Assembly (NCBI RefSeq): GCF_025567315.1
Contig: NZ_JAOQJE010000006.1
Location: 124,001 to 188,000, forward strand
DNA from: Agathobaculum ammoniilyticum
GTDB lineage: Bacteria; Bacillota; Clostridia; Oscillospirales; Butyricicoccaceae
DNA length: 64,000 nt
Reading direction: 5' to 3'
Shown here: positions 33,886-45,197 of the stretch, in pieces
How the letters are laid out: each line of letters starts with the position of its first letter
Numbering within the stretch: the first letter of the stretch is position 1
Notes under the pieces: model-generated
What the model was told of the DNA's origin: nothing
The model's input: the letters and a program-made list of their open reading frames with translations, nothing else
Database searches by the model: none
Position numbers and translations under genes: made by a program

Positions 33886-33915
33886 AAGAGGACGGATTGA
33901 TTCCGTCCTCTTTTT
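33886..33915 (+). terminator. Terminator after the reverse rubrerythrin gene
   Basis: A perfect 11-bp stem AAGAGGACGGA/TCCGTCCTCTT with a 5-nt loop and a T-run. It lies between convergent rbr (plus) and lrgB (minus). Confidence 0.9.
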
Positions 33916-33984
33916 CTTACGATGTTGGTCATAGTCGATGGGCTTCCACTCGCTGCTCCGAACGCCGGCAAAGGTGCATTTCTT

Positions 33985-34680
33985 TCAGATCGATAAGAGC
34001 AGGGAACCGACCGATACGATCAAAGCAGTCAGCAGCCCGGCAATACCGATCGCAAGCCCGCTCATTGCGCCCTCGGTTTCCCCCAGCTCGATAGCGCGCG
34101 AGGTGCCGACCGCATGCGCGGCGGTGCCGATGGAAAGCCCCATCTGCACCTCGTTGCGCACGCCGATGCACTTGAGGAACACCGGCAGCAGCATCGCGCC
34201 AACAATGCCGGTGAACACCACCGCGATCGTGGTGACCGGCGCAAGCCCGCCCAGCATTTCAGAAAGGGAAACTGCGATAGGCGTGGTCACGGATTTGGGG
34301 ATGAGCGAGCGCATGGTCGTGTCCGAAAGACCGAACAGGCGGGAAAAAAGAATCACGCTTGCAATGGAAACCACGGAGCCGACGAGCGCGCCGGCAAGGA
34401 TGGGAAACAGGTTTTGCCGGAGCACGTCCAGCTTGCGGTAGATCGGTACGGCAAGGGCAACAGTAGCGGGGGTCAGGAAAAAAGAGATAAGCCGGCCGGA
34501 CTGGTTATAAGTCTCGTAGCTGGTGCCAGTACACACCAGCAGCAAGCCAACCAGAACGGAAGCAATCAGCAACGGATTGAAGAGCGCGGAGCCGGTCCGG
34601 CGCTGTACCTTTTGTCCGAACGCATAGCATGCGATCGAAACGCATATCCAAAACGGTGCGCTGGAGAGCAGAGCGGTCAT
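33985..34680 (-). CDS. lrgB: LrgB/CidB family membrane protein
   Basis: 231 residues with about seven membrane helices. LrgB signatures include NPLLIASV, FLTPATVALAVPIYR, PKSVTTPIA and GTAAHAVGTSRAIELGE (in parts). LrgAB/CidAB are holin-like systems now linked to export of small carboxylates or pyruvate and to cell lysis control. Its ATG overlaps the lrgA stop by 4 nt. Confidence 0.93.
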   Translation of the reverse strand: MTALLSSAPFWICVSIACYAFGQKVQRRTGSALFNPLLIASVLVGLLLVCTGTSYETYNQSGRLISFFLTPATVALAVPIYRKLDVLRQNLFPILAGALVGSVVSIASVILFSRLFGLSDTTMRSLIPKSVTTPIAVSLSEMLGGLAPVTTIAVVFTGIVGAMLLPVFLKCIGVRNEVQMGLSIGTAAHAVGTSRAIELGETEGAMSGLAIGIAGLLTALIVSVGSLLLSI

Positions 34681-35042
34681 GGGCGGACGCCTCCCCTGTC
34701 TTTTTTACGCTGCAGTCGCAGCGCGATATGCACGGTGAATGCGGTAGCGGCCGCGGTGCAGAAGGTGGTCAAAACGCATACCGCCAGAAGAGCGAACACC
34801 TCGCTTTTGATCTCTGCAAAAATCTCAAGCACGCCCAGACAGGCGGGCAGAAAGAAAAACGCCATGTTGTGCAGCAGAAAGTCGGCCGTATCCTCGATAT
34901 GGCCGAGCCTGACCGGACCGTATGCGAGCAGAAGCAGCAGCAGCGTCAGGCCGAGTACATTGCCGGGCAGCCGGCCGCGCAGGAGAATGGAAAAGGCGTC
35001 GCCTGCGACAGCGCACGCAAGCAGAACGCCCAATTGCTTCAT
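34677..35042 (-). CDS. lrgA: CidA/LrgA family holin-like protein
   Basis: 121 residues with four membrane helices. LPGNVLGLTLLLLLL and the HNMAFFFLPACLGV segment are typical of LrgA. I use ATG 35042; a TTG at 35051 would overlap the DUF4364 stop and also fits. It is the membrane partner of LrgB. Confidence 0.9.
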   Translation of the reverse strand: MKQLGVLLACAVAGDAFSILLRGRLPGNVLGLTLLLLLLAYGPVRLGHIEDTADFLLHNMAFFFLPACLGVLEIFAEIKSEVFALLAVCVLTTFCTAAATAFTVHIALRLQRKKDRGGVRP

Positions 35043-35047
35043 ATATT

Positions 35048-35602
35048 TCAAGTGGCATCTTCTTCTTTCCTGGTTTCATAATTGGCGGTCATGGCGGAGA
35101 GCAAGGTCTGGTAGATTGCTTCGGCGTTGGATTTGAATGTGCGCTCGAGCAGCACGGCCTGCGCGCGGTTGACAACATCCATCTCGATCGCAAACACCTG
35201 ATCCATCTCCATGCGGACCGTCAGGTCGTGCTCCGAGCGTTCGCTCACACGAGTGCGGATCGCCGCGTCCCGTCGGATCTGCCGCACGACACGGAGCGCG
35301 GAGCGCTGCGCCGCCTCACGGACTGGATACGGGAGCTGCTTTTCAAAAATGCGGGTCGTCTCGCGCCCTTTTTCCGTGATGCGGTACAGCGTTTCGACGC
35401 TGTCCGCGACCTCTTCGATATGTCCGGTTGGGAGCATTTCGTAAAAGGCCTCGCTGAGCTCGAAATAGCCGAACCCCTCGTCGCACCAGGTCGTCAGATC
35501 AACGATGGCGTTGAAGGAAACCGGAAAGGGAAGCAAATCCATCGCAAAAAGAACGAGGAATTTGATATCCTCTTTGGAGTGGATAAAGCCATAGCGAACC
35601 AT
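35048..35602 (-). CDS. DUF4364 family protein, probable winged-helix regulator
   Basis: 184 residues. The start RYGFIHSKEDIKFLVLFAM and the following LTTWCDEGFGYFELSEAF (in parts) match the clostridial DUF4364 family, whose N-terminus resembles PadR/winged-helix proteins. GAGGAGG lies 8 nt before the ATG. It directly precedes and is apparently co-transcribed with lrgA-lrgB, so it may regulate them. That role is inference. Confidence 0.8.
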   Translation of the reverse strand: MVRYGFIHSKEDIKFLVLFAMDLLPFPVSFNAIVDLTTWCDEGFGYFELSEAFYEMLPTGHIEEVADSVETLYRITEKGRETTRIFEKQLPYPVREAAQRSALRVVRQIRRDAAIRTRVSERSEHDLTVRMEMDQVFAIEMDVVNRAQAVLLERTFKSNAEAIYQTLLSAMTANYETRKEEDAT

Positions 35603-35639
35603 ACAGCGCAGACCTCCTCTTTCAAAAAATCGCTCCTTT

Positions 35640-35668
35640 AGTATATCCTAAAACGCCCGAAAAAGCAA
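35640..35668 (-). promoter_or_regulatory. Sigma-A promoter of DUF4364-lrgAB
   Basis: On the minus strand TTGCTT (35663-35668), 17-bp spacer and TATACT (35640-35645), 37 bp before the start codon. Confidence 0.7.
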
Positions 35669-35799
35669 CCGGTCCGGCCGGGCAATTATTTGCCGCCCAG
35701 CGGAGGGTCGGTGGCAGCACGTCCGCTTTTGCCGAAAAAACGCACAAATGAAAGGCGAACGGATGTACGATTTTTGGAAGCGGAAATGGGAAAAAGCTG

Positions 35800-35828
35800 T
35801 TGAAGAACAGAGAGCAGCGCGGTATAAT
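35800..35828 (+). promoter_or_regulatory. Sigma-A promoter of the acetyltransferase-radC-uvrB genes
   Basis: TTGAAG (35800-35805), 17-bp spacer and a perfect TATAAT (35823-35828), 37 bp before the GNAT start. Confidence 0.8.
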
Positions 35829-35865
35829 AAAGTGTCAGATTTTTATGAAACCGAGGGGAAACCGC

Positions 35866-36465
35866 ATGTCGGAAGTTGTTTTGCGCGTTGCGGGCGAGGC
35901 GGATGCGCCGGCCATGCTCGCGCTGTATGCGCCCTATGTCATCCAGACCACGGTGTCGAGCGAATACACGCCGCCATCGCTGGAGGAATTCGTGGGCAGG
36001 ATGCGCACCTATATGGCAAGGCTGCCGTGGCTGGTCTGTCTGGTTGATGGCGAGGTGGCCGGTTACGGCTATGCTTCGCCGCACCGCACGCGCGCGGCCT
36101 ATCAGTGGTCGGTGGAGACGTCGATCTATGTTGCGGAGGAATGGCACCGCCATGGGATCGCCGGGGCAATCTACGCCGCCCTGTTTGAACTGCTCACCAT
36201 GCAGGGATACTATAACATCTATGTCGGCATCACCTCACCGAACGAACGTTCCATGAAATTCCACAAGTCCATGGGCTTTATCATTTCGGGCGCGTACCAA
36301 GAGAGCATGTACAAATTCGGCCAGTGGCGCGACGTGCTGTGGATGGGCAAAAGCCTGCGCCCGCATGAGGGGGAACCGCAGCCCGCCGTACCGTTTCCGG
36401 AGATACAGGACAGTCCGCTGGTGGACCGCGTGCTGCGGCAGGCTGAGCAGCGGATCCACCTGTGA
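35866..36465 (+). CDS. GNAT acetyltransferase, phosphinothricin/methionine-sulfone N-acetyltransferase type
   Basis: 199 residues. RVAGEADAPAMLALYAPYV, the SVETSIYVAEEWHRHGIAGAIYAAL acetyl-CoA-binding region and the SNxxS-like GITSPNERSMKFHKSMGF (in parts) match the PAT/Bar group. That group acetylates small amines such as phosphinothricin or methionine sulfone/sulfoximine; the natural substrate here is unknown. GAGGGG lies 8 nt before ATG 35866. A C-terminal tail of about 30 residues exceeds the usual length. Confidence 0.82.
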   Translation: MSEVVLRVAGEADAPAMLALYAPYVIQTTVSSEYTPPSLEEFVGRMRTYMARLPWLVCLVDGEVAGYGYASPHRTRAAYQWSVETSIYVAEEWHRHGIAGAIYAALFELLTMQGYYNIYVGITSPNERSMKFHKSMGFIISGAYQESMYKFGQWRDVLWMGKSLRPHEGEPQPAVPFPEIQDSPLVDRVLRQAEQRIHL

Positions 36466-36495
36466 AGCTGCGGGACGGGGAAAAAGGAGGCCGCC

Positions 36496-37197
36496 ATGGA
36501 ACCCAATCTGCATGAAAACCACCGCCAGCGCGTATGGGAAAAATTCCGCCGGTTTGGTCTGCAGGTGTTTGCCGACCATGAGGTGCTGGAATTACTGTTG
36601 TTTTTCGCGATCCGGCGCGGCGATACCAACCCGACCGCGCACGCGTTGCTCAAGCGTTTTGGCTCGCTGCACGCGGTGCTGGAGGCGCCACCGGAAGAGC
36701 TTCAGAAGGTGAAGGGCGTCGGGCCGCATACCGCGTCGCTGATCAAGGTGGCTTTCGCGCTGGTCGGCCGGTATCAGGCCGATGTGGCGAAAATGGAGGC
36801 GAATGGGGACAAGCTTAACAGCAGCGAACGGATCGGCGCGTTTTTCGTGCCGCAGTTTATGGGGGAGAGCGAGGAGGTCCTGATCGCCGCCTATGTCGAC
36901 GGTGCCGGCAGGGTGATCAAATGCGAGGAAGCCGGCCGCGGCGGGCGCGCGCAGGTCCGCGTGGACTGCGGCAAGATATGCCGCAACGCGCTGCTGAGCG
37001 AGGCGGCCGGCGTGGCGATTGCCCATAACCATCCGAATGGGAGAGCGCTCCCGTCGCACGAGGATATCGAGGTGACGCGCATGCTGGAACGCTACCTGAA
37101 TGATATGGACATCGAGTTGCTCGACCACTGTATTGTCGCGCGGGGAAAGTATTATTCCATGCGGAAGCAGCTGCTGATCGGGCAGGAAAGGAGATAG
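36496..37197 (+). CDS. radC: RadC family protein (JAB/MPN domain)
   Basis: 233 residues. An N-terminal UPF0758 helix-hairpin-helix part (DHEVLELLLFFAIRRGDTNP in parts, then VKGVGPHTASLIK) precedes a JAB1/MPN metalloprotease-like domain with HNHPNG and the following S/D ligands (about residues 176-195). Despite the name, a repair function is not established for RadC. GGAGG precedes the ATG and the gene lies 3 nt before uvrB. Confidence 0.92.
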   Translation: MEPNLHENHRQRVWEKFRRFGLQVFADHEVLELLLFFAIRRGDTNPTAHALLKRFGSLHAVLEAPPEELQKVKGVGPHTASLIKVAFALVGRYQADVAKMEANGDKLNSSERIGAFFVPQFMGESEEVLIAAYVDGAGRVIKCEEAGRGGRAQVRVDCGKICRNALLSEAAGVAIAHNHPNGRALPSHEDIEVTRMLERYLNDMDIELLDHCIVARGKYYSMRKQLLIGQERR

Positions 37198-37200
37198 GGA

Positions 37201-39159
37201 ATGCCGGATTTTCAAATCGTAAGCCCTTACAAAATGGCGGGCGACCAGCCGGAGGCGGTCGCCAAGCTGGTTGAGGGCATCCAGAACGGCCTGACCGAGC
37301 AGACCCTGATGGGCGTGACCGGCTCGGGCAAGACCTTCACCATGGCCAATATTATCGAGCAGACCCAGCGGCCGACGCTGGTGCTCGCGCACAATAAGAC
37401 GCTGGCCGCGCAACTCTGCACCGAGCTGCGGGAGTTCTTCCCGCACAACGCGGTCGAGTATTTCGTGTCCTATTACGACTATTACCAGCCCGAGGCCTAT
37501 ATCGCTTCGACCGACACTTATATCGAAAAGGACTCGGCCATCAACGACGAGATCGACCGCCTGCGCCACTCGGCTACCTCGGCGCTTTCCGAGCGGCGGG
37601 ACGTGATCATCGTCTCCTCTGTGTCCTGCATCTATTCGCTGGGCGACCCAATCGACTACAAGAAGATGGTCGTTTCCCTGCGTCCAGGTACGGAGATCAG
37701 CCGCGAGCAGCTTATTCACCGCCTGATCGACATCCAGTACGAGCGCAACGACATCGCGTTCGAGCGCAACCGCTTCCGCGTACGCGGGGACACGGTCGAG
37801 GTCTGGCCGGTCTATTCGGACGAGGACGTGGTGCGCATCGAGTTCTTCGGGGACGAGATCGACCGCATCAGCCGCATCAACCCGTTGACCGGCGTGGTGC
37901 TGGGCGAGCTGGGACACACCGCGATCTTCCCCGCGAGCCATTACGTCACGCCCAAGGACAAGCTGCAGGCCGCGATTCGAGATCTGGAGGACGAGCTGGA
38001 GGCCCGCGTCAAATTCTTTGAGCAAAACGGCAAGTTGATAGAGGCGCAACGCATCGCGCAGCGCACGCGGTACGATATTGAAATGCTGCAGGAGATCGGC
38101 TTTTGCAGCGGCATCGAGAACTACTCGCGCGTGCTCTCGCGCCGCGCGCCGGGTTCGGCGCCGTTTACGCTGATCGACTATTTCCCCAGGGACTTCCTGC
38201 TGATTGTGGACGAGAGCCACGTCACCCTGCCGCAGGTGCGCGCCATGTACCACGGTGACCGCGCGCGCAAGGAGAGTCTGGTCGAGAACGGCTTCCGCCT
38301 GCCCTCGGCCTACGATAACCGCCCGCTGAACTTCGATGAGTTCAACGAGCGCCTTAACCAGATCGTATATGTGTCCGCGACGCCGGCGGAGTATGAGTTG
38401 TCCCGCTCCGGACAGGTGGTTGAGCAGGTCATCCGCCCGACCGGCCTGCTCGATCCAGAGGTGGTCGTGCGTCCGGTCGAGGGGCAGATCGACGACCTGA
38501 TCGGCGAGATCAACGCGCGTACCGCCAAGGACGAGCGCATTCTGGTGACGACGCTGACTAAAAAGATGGCCGAGGATCTGACCGCCTATCTGGAAAACGC
38601 GGGCATCAAGGTGCGCTACATGCACCACGATATCAAGACCATCGAGCGGCAGGAGCTGGTGCGCGACCTGCGCCTGGGCGTGTTCGACGTGCTGGTGGGC
38701 ATCAACCTGCTGCGCGAGGGTCTGGATATCCCCGAGGTGTCGCTGGTGGCGATATTGGACGCGGATAAGGAGGGCTTTCTCCGCTCGGAAACCTCGCTCA
38801 TCCAGACCATCGGCCGTGCCGCGCGCAACGAGAGGGGCATGGTCGTGCTGTATGCGGACAGCATCACGCCCTCTATGCGCCGTGCGATGGACGAAACCGA
38901 ACGCCGACGCACCCTTCAGGATGCGTTCAACAAGGCACATGGCATTACGCCCCAGTCGGTGAAAAAGAAGGTGCAGGACGTGATCGAAATCACCTCCAAC
39001 GTGCCGACGAGCAGCAAGAAAAAGCTGCGCACCAAGGGCGAGCGTCAGCAGGAGATCGCCCGCCTGACCCGCCAGATGAAAGAGGCGGCCAAGATGCTCG
39101 AGTTCGAGATCGCCGCCCAGCTGCGCGACCAGATCAAGGCATTGGAGGAAGGCAGATGA
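37201..39159 (+). CDS. uvrB: Excinuclease ABC subunit B
   Basis: 652 residues. Walker A GVTGSGKTF, the beta-hairpin YYDYYQPEAYI, DESHVTLPQV and the helicase motif IQTIGRAARN are all present. A C-terminal UVR motif (KEAAKMLEFEIAAQLRDQI, in parts) binds UvrC. With UvrA it loads on bulky lesions in nucleotide excision repair. AGGAAAGGAG precedes ATG 37201. It overlaps an MBL hydrolase gene by 4 nt, and uvrA follows after that gene. Confidence 0.97.
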   Translation: MPDFQIVSPYKMAGDQPEAVAKLVEGIQNGLTEQTLMGVTGSGKTFTMANIIEQTQRPTLVLAHNKTLAAQLCTELREFFPHNAVEYFVSYYDYYQPEAYIASTDTYIEKDSAINDEIDRLRHSATSALSERRDVIIVSSVSCIYSLGDPIDYKKMVVSLRPGTEISREQLIHRLIDIQYERNDIAFERNRFRVRGDTVEVWPVYSDEDVVRIEFFGDEIDRISRINPLTGVVLGELGHTAIFPASHYVTPKDKLQAAIRDLEDELEARVKFFEQNGKLIEAQRIAQRTRYDIEMLQEIGFCSGIENYSRVLSRRAPGSAPFTLIDYFPRDFLLIVDESHVTLPQVRAMYHGDRARKESLVENGFRLPSAYDNRPLNFDEFNERLNQIVYVSATPAEYELSRSGQVVEQVIRPTGLLDPEVVVRPVEGQIDDLIGEINARTAKDERILVTTLTKKMAEDLTAYLENAGIKVRYMHHDIKTIERQELVRDLRLGVFDVLVGINLLREGLDIPEVSLVAILDADKEGFLRSETSLIQTIGRAARNERGMVVLYADSITPSMRRAMDETERRRTLQDAFNKAHGITPQSVKKKVQDVIEITSNVPTSSKKKLRTKGERQQEIARLTRQMKEAAKMLEFEIAAQLRDQIKALEEGR

Positions 39160-39977
39160 GGATTGTCACCCTGATGGAGGACACCGCGTGCGCGCCGGCG
39201 TTTGCCTGCGAGCATGGCCTGAGCTTTTATATCGAGACGAACGGGAAAAGGCTGCTGTTCGACATGGGTCAGACCGGCCTGTTCGTGTGCAACGCGGCGC
39301 GGCTGGGCGCCGACCTGGGAGCGGTGGATATCGCCTTTCTCTCGCACGGGCATTACGACCACGGCGGGGGATTGGCGGCGTTCCTGAGCGTTAACAGCCA
39401 CGCGCCGGTCTATGTGCATGAGCGGGCGTTCGAGCCGCATTTTTCGCACAAGCCGGAGGGTATCAGGGAGATTGGGCTGGACAGCGCGCTCGCACACAGC
39501 CCGCGTCTGCGGCGGGTGGATGGCGTGGCGCGGATAGACGACACCCTGACCCTGTTCTCCGATGTCACGGGCGCAGACTGCGTGCCGCAGGGCAACCGCA
39601 CGCTGTGCGAGCGGGCGGACGGGCAATATTTCCCCGACCGCTTCCTGCATGAGCAGAGCCTGCTCGTGCGCGAGGGGGATAAGACGGTGCTTTTTACTGG
39701 CTGCGCCCATCGGGGCGTGGTGAATATCTGCGCCCGCGCCGGAGAGCTTCTCGGCCGCGCGCCGGACGCTGTCGTCGGCGGGATGCACCTGTTCAGCCCG
39801 TCCACCGGCAAAAGCGAGCCGGATGAGGCGATCCGCGCGGTCGCGGCGCGGCTCGCGCACACGAGCAGCCGTTACTACACCGGCCACTGTACCGGCGCGC
39901 ATGCGTTCGAGGTGCTGCGCGAAACGTTTGGGGAGCGGATTTCGCTCCTTGCGGCGGGCAGCGTGATCGAGCTGTAA
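39156..39977 (+). CDS. MBL-fold metallohydrolase
   Basis: 273 residues. SHGHYDHGGG is the HxHxDH zinc motif (about residue 65), GCAHRG is the next metal ligand and GGMHL a third. The N-terminal FDMGQTGLF is typical of the group near 7,8-dihydropterin-6-methyl synthase-like MBL enzymes. The substrate is not predictable. It is wedged between uvrB and uvrA with an ATGA overlap, so it is co-translated with the repair genes. Confidence 0.88.
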   Translation: MRIVTLMEDTACAPAFACEHGLSFYIETNGKRLLFDMGQTGLFVCNAARLGADLGAVDIAFLSHGHYDHGGGLAAFLSVNSHAPVYVHERAFEPHFSHKPEGIREIGLDSALAHSPRLRRVDGVARIDDTLTLFSDVTGADCVPQGNRTLCERADGQYFPDRFLHEQSLLVREGDKTVLFTGCAHRGVVNICARAGELLGRAPDAVVGGMHLFSPSTGKSEPDEAIRAVAARLAHTSSRYYTGHCTGAHAFEVLRETFGERISLLAAGSVIEL

Positions 39978-40025
39978 TAAAACCAGAAAAGAGATACTGC
40001 ATTTTTGGAATAAGGATAGGTGAAC

Positions 40026-42872
<2,847 letters not shown>

Positions 42873-42875
42873 AGA

Positions 42876-42905
42876 AACACCCCCGACACCGTCGGGGGTG
42901 TTTTG
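42876..42905 (+). terminator. Terminator after uvrA
   Basis: A 12-bp stem AACACCCCCGAC/GTCGGGGGTGTT with a 3-nt loop and TTTT tail, directly after the uvrA stop. Confidence 0.93.
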
Positions 42906-43042
42906 CATGGCAAAGGGATATCCGGCGGGGGGCGGCAACCCAAATGCGCGCCGCCAGGCAAGTTTTTTGCGAAGTGGTTTGGCAGTTTGCCGGATGGATG
43001 ATAAAATTTTGTGCGAGTTTTGTGACATTTTTGTATACTCCC

Positions 43043-43071
43043 TTGTCCCATATCAATAATTTTGGTATAAT
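43043..43071 (+). promoter_or_regulatory. Sigma-A promoter of recJ-relA
   Basis: TTGTCC (43043-43048), 17-bp spacer and a perfect TATAAT (43066-43071), 32 bp before recJ. Confidence 0.8.
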
Positions 43072-43102
43072 AATGATAATCGAAAATAAATGAGGGAGTT
43101 TT

Positions 43103-45178
43103 ATGAAAACCAAACATTGGGTGATTGCCGCGCTGGACGAGCCGCGTGTGCGCATGCTCGCCCACGATTGCGCCTGCGCGCCGTTGACCGCCGCGGTCCT
43201 TTCCGCGCGCGGGATCGATACGGCGCAGGCCGCGGAGCGTTATCTGAGCTGCGACTCCAAAGGGCTGCACGACCCGTTCCTGATGGCCGATATGGACAGG
43301 GCAGTCCAGACCGTCCGCCGCGCGCTTGAGAATAACGAGCATATCGTCGTTTACGGTGATTATGATGTGGACGGTATCACGGCGACCTGCATCATGGTGG
43401 ATTATCTGCGCAGCAAAGGCGCGGTCTGCGAATATTATATCCCGAACCGTCTGAACGAAGGCTACGGCCTTTCGCGCGCGGCTATGGAGCGGCTGTATGG
43501 CCAGGGGACGCGCCTGCTGATCACGGTCGATTCCGGCATTACGGCGGACGAGGAAATCGCCGCAGCCCGCGCGCTCGGTATGAAGGTCGTGATTACCGAC
43601 CACCACGAATGCCACGACAGCCTGCCCGAAGCGGACGCCGTCGTGGACTGCAAGCGCGCGGACTGCGATTATCCGTTCGGCAGCTTGGCGGGCGTGGGCG
43701 TGGCGTTCAAGTTGATCTGCGCGCTCGAGGGCGATGCCGGAACTGTGCTCGCCCGTTACGCCGATCTGCTGGCGCTCGGCACGGTAGCGGATGTGATGCC
43801 GATTGTCGGGGAGAACCGCATTATCGTCGCGGCGGGGCTGAAAAAGATGGCCGAAACCAGCAACATCGGGTTGGAAATGCTGCTGCGCGAGGCCGGCATG
43901 AAGCATAAGCGCCTGACCTCCGCTGCGATCAGCTTTGTTCTGGCGCCCCGCATCAACGCCGCGGGCCGGATGGGACAGGCCGAACTGGCTGCCGAGCTGT
44001 TCCTGACGCGCGACCCCGTGCGCGCGCAGATGCTGGCCGCAGAGCTGTGCGAACAGAACAAGCGGCGGCAGAATGAGGAAAACCAGATATTGACGCAGGC
44101 GCTTGCCCGCCTGCGCATGGAATACAATCCGCTGGAGGATAAGATCATCGTGCTGGCGGGGGAAGGCTGGCATCACGGCGTGATCGGCATTGTGTGTTCC
44201 CGCCTGTGCGACCGGTATGGATGTCCGGTCGTGTTGATCGCGCTGGACGAGGACGGGACAGGCAAAGGCTCCGGTCGGTCGGTCAAGGGCTTCAACCTGT
44301 TCGAAGCCCTGACCTCGTGCGGGGATTTGCTGCAGCGCTACGGCGGGCATGAGCTTGCCGCAGGGCTGACGGTGGACGCGGCGCATATTGAGGCGCTGCG
44401 GGAACGGCTGCGCGCCTATGCAGAAAACCATGTTTCCATGGCCGATCTGATCCCGCAGCTGCCTATCGACTGCATGATCGAGCCGGAATGGATCACGCTG
44501 GAAAATATCCAAGCGCTTTCCGTGCTCGAACCATACGGCATGCAGAATGAAGAACCGGTATTCTGCATGAAGGATCTGACCGTGGAGGAGATCACGCCCA
44601 TTTCAAGCGACCGCCATGTCCGGCTGACGCTGGTAAAGGACGGGAAGCGCTGGTCGGCCATGCTGTTCGGCACGGGCGTGGGCGGACTGGGCTTTGCGCA
44701 GGGGAATATGGTCGACGCGGCGTTCCACCTGGAGATCAACGAGTTTCGGGGCCGGCGCTCGGTGCAGCTGACGCTGTGCGACGTGCGGCTGAGCGAATGC
44801 GAAAACCTTGCCGACCAAAAGCTGCTCAACCTGTATAACACCTACATGGCGGATGGCCCGCTGACCGCGCGGGAGGCGCGCATCCTGCTGCCCGACCGCA
44901 GCGATCTGGTCGCGGTATGGCGGCATATCGTGTGCCGCGCGGAGGACGGCCGCCTTTCCGTACCATCCAACGCGCTCTCACGCCGTATCGCCTGGGAAAG
45001 CCGCAGGGAGATCAATATTGGCAAGCTGTTCGTGTGTCTCGACGTGTTTTCCGAGTCGAGCCTGATCAGCTACCATTTCAAAGAGGGGATGCTCAACATC
45101 CTGCTCAAGCCTTACGAGGGTAAGGCGGATATATCGGGCTCGGTCGTCCTTGCCACGCTGCAAAGCATGGCGGGATGA
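43103..45178 (+). CDS. recJ: Single-stranded-DNA-specific exonuclease RecJ
   Basis: 691 residues. The DHH phosphoesterase motifs are GDYDVDGITA (about residue 88), VDSGIT and DHHECHD, and a DHHA1 domain has GRSVKGFNLF and GGHELAAGL. An OB-fold and C-terminal region (to 691) complete the Firmicute form. It digests 5' ends of ssDNA in recombination and base excision repair. GAGGGAG precedes the ATG. Confidence 0.95.
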   Translation: MKTKHWVIAALDEPRVRMLAHDCACAPLTAAVLSARGIDTAQAAERYLSCDSKGLHDPFLMADMDRAVQTVRRALENNEHIVVYGDYDVDGITATCIMVDYLRSKGAVCEYYIPNRLNEGYGLSRAAMERLYGQGTRLLITVDSGITADEEIAAARALGMKVVITDHHECHDSLPEADAVVDCKRADCDYPFGSLAGVGVAFKLICALEGDAGTVLARYADLLALGTVADVMPIVGENRIIVAAGLKKMAETSNIGLEMLLREAGMKHKRLTSAAISFVLAPRINAAGRMGQAELAAELFLTRDPVRAQMLAAELCEQNKRRQNEENQILTQALARLRMEYNPLEDKIIVLAGEGWHHGVIGIVCSRLCDRYGCPVVLIALDEDGTGKGSGRSVKGFNLFEALTSCGDLLQRYGGHELAAGLTVDAAHIEALRERLRAYAENHVSMADLIPQLPIDCMIEPEWITLENIQALSVLEPYGMQNEEPVFCMKDLTVEEITPISSDRHVRLTLVKDGKRWSAMLFGTGVGGLGFAQGNMVDAAFHLEINEFRGRRSVQLTLCDVRLSECENLADQKLLNLYNTYMADGPLTAREARILLPDRSDLVAVWRHIVCRAEDGRLSVPSNALSRRIAWESRREINIGKLFVCLDVFSESSLISYHFKEGMLNILLKPYEGKADISGSVVLATLQSMAG

Positions 45179-45197
45179 CAGCCGAGGGGGAAATTAT

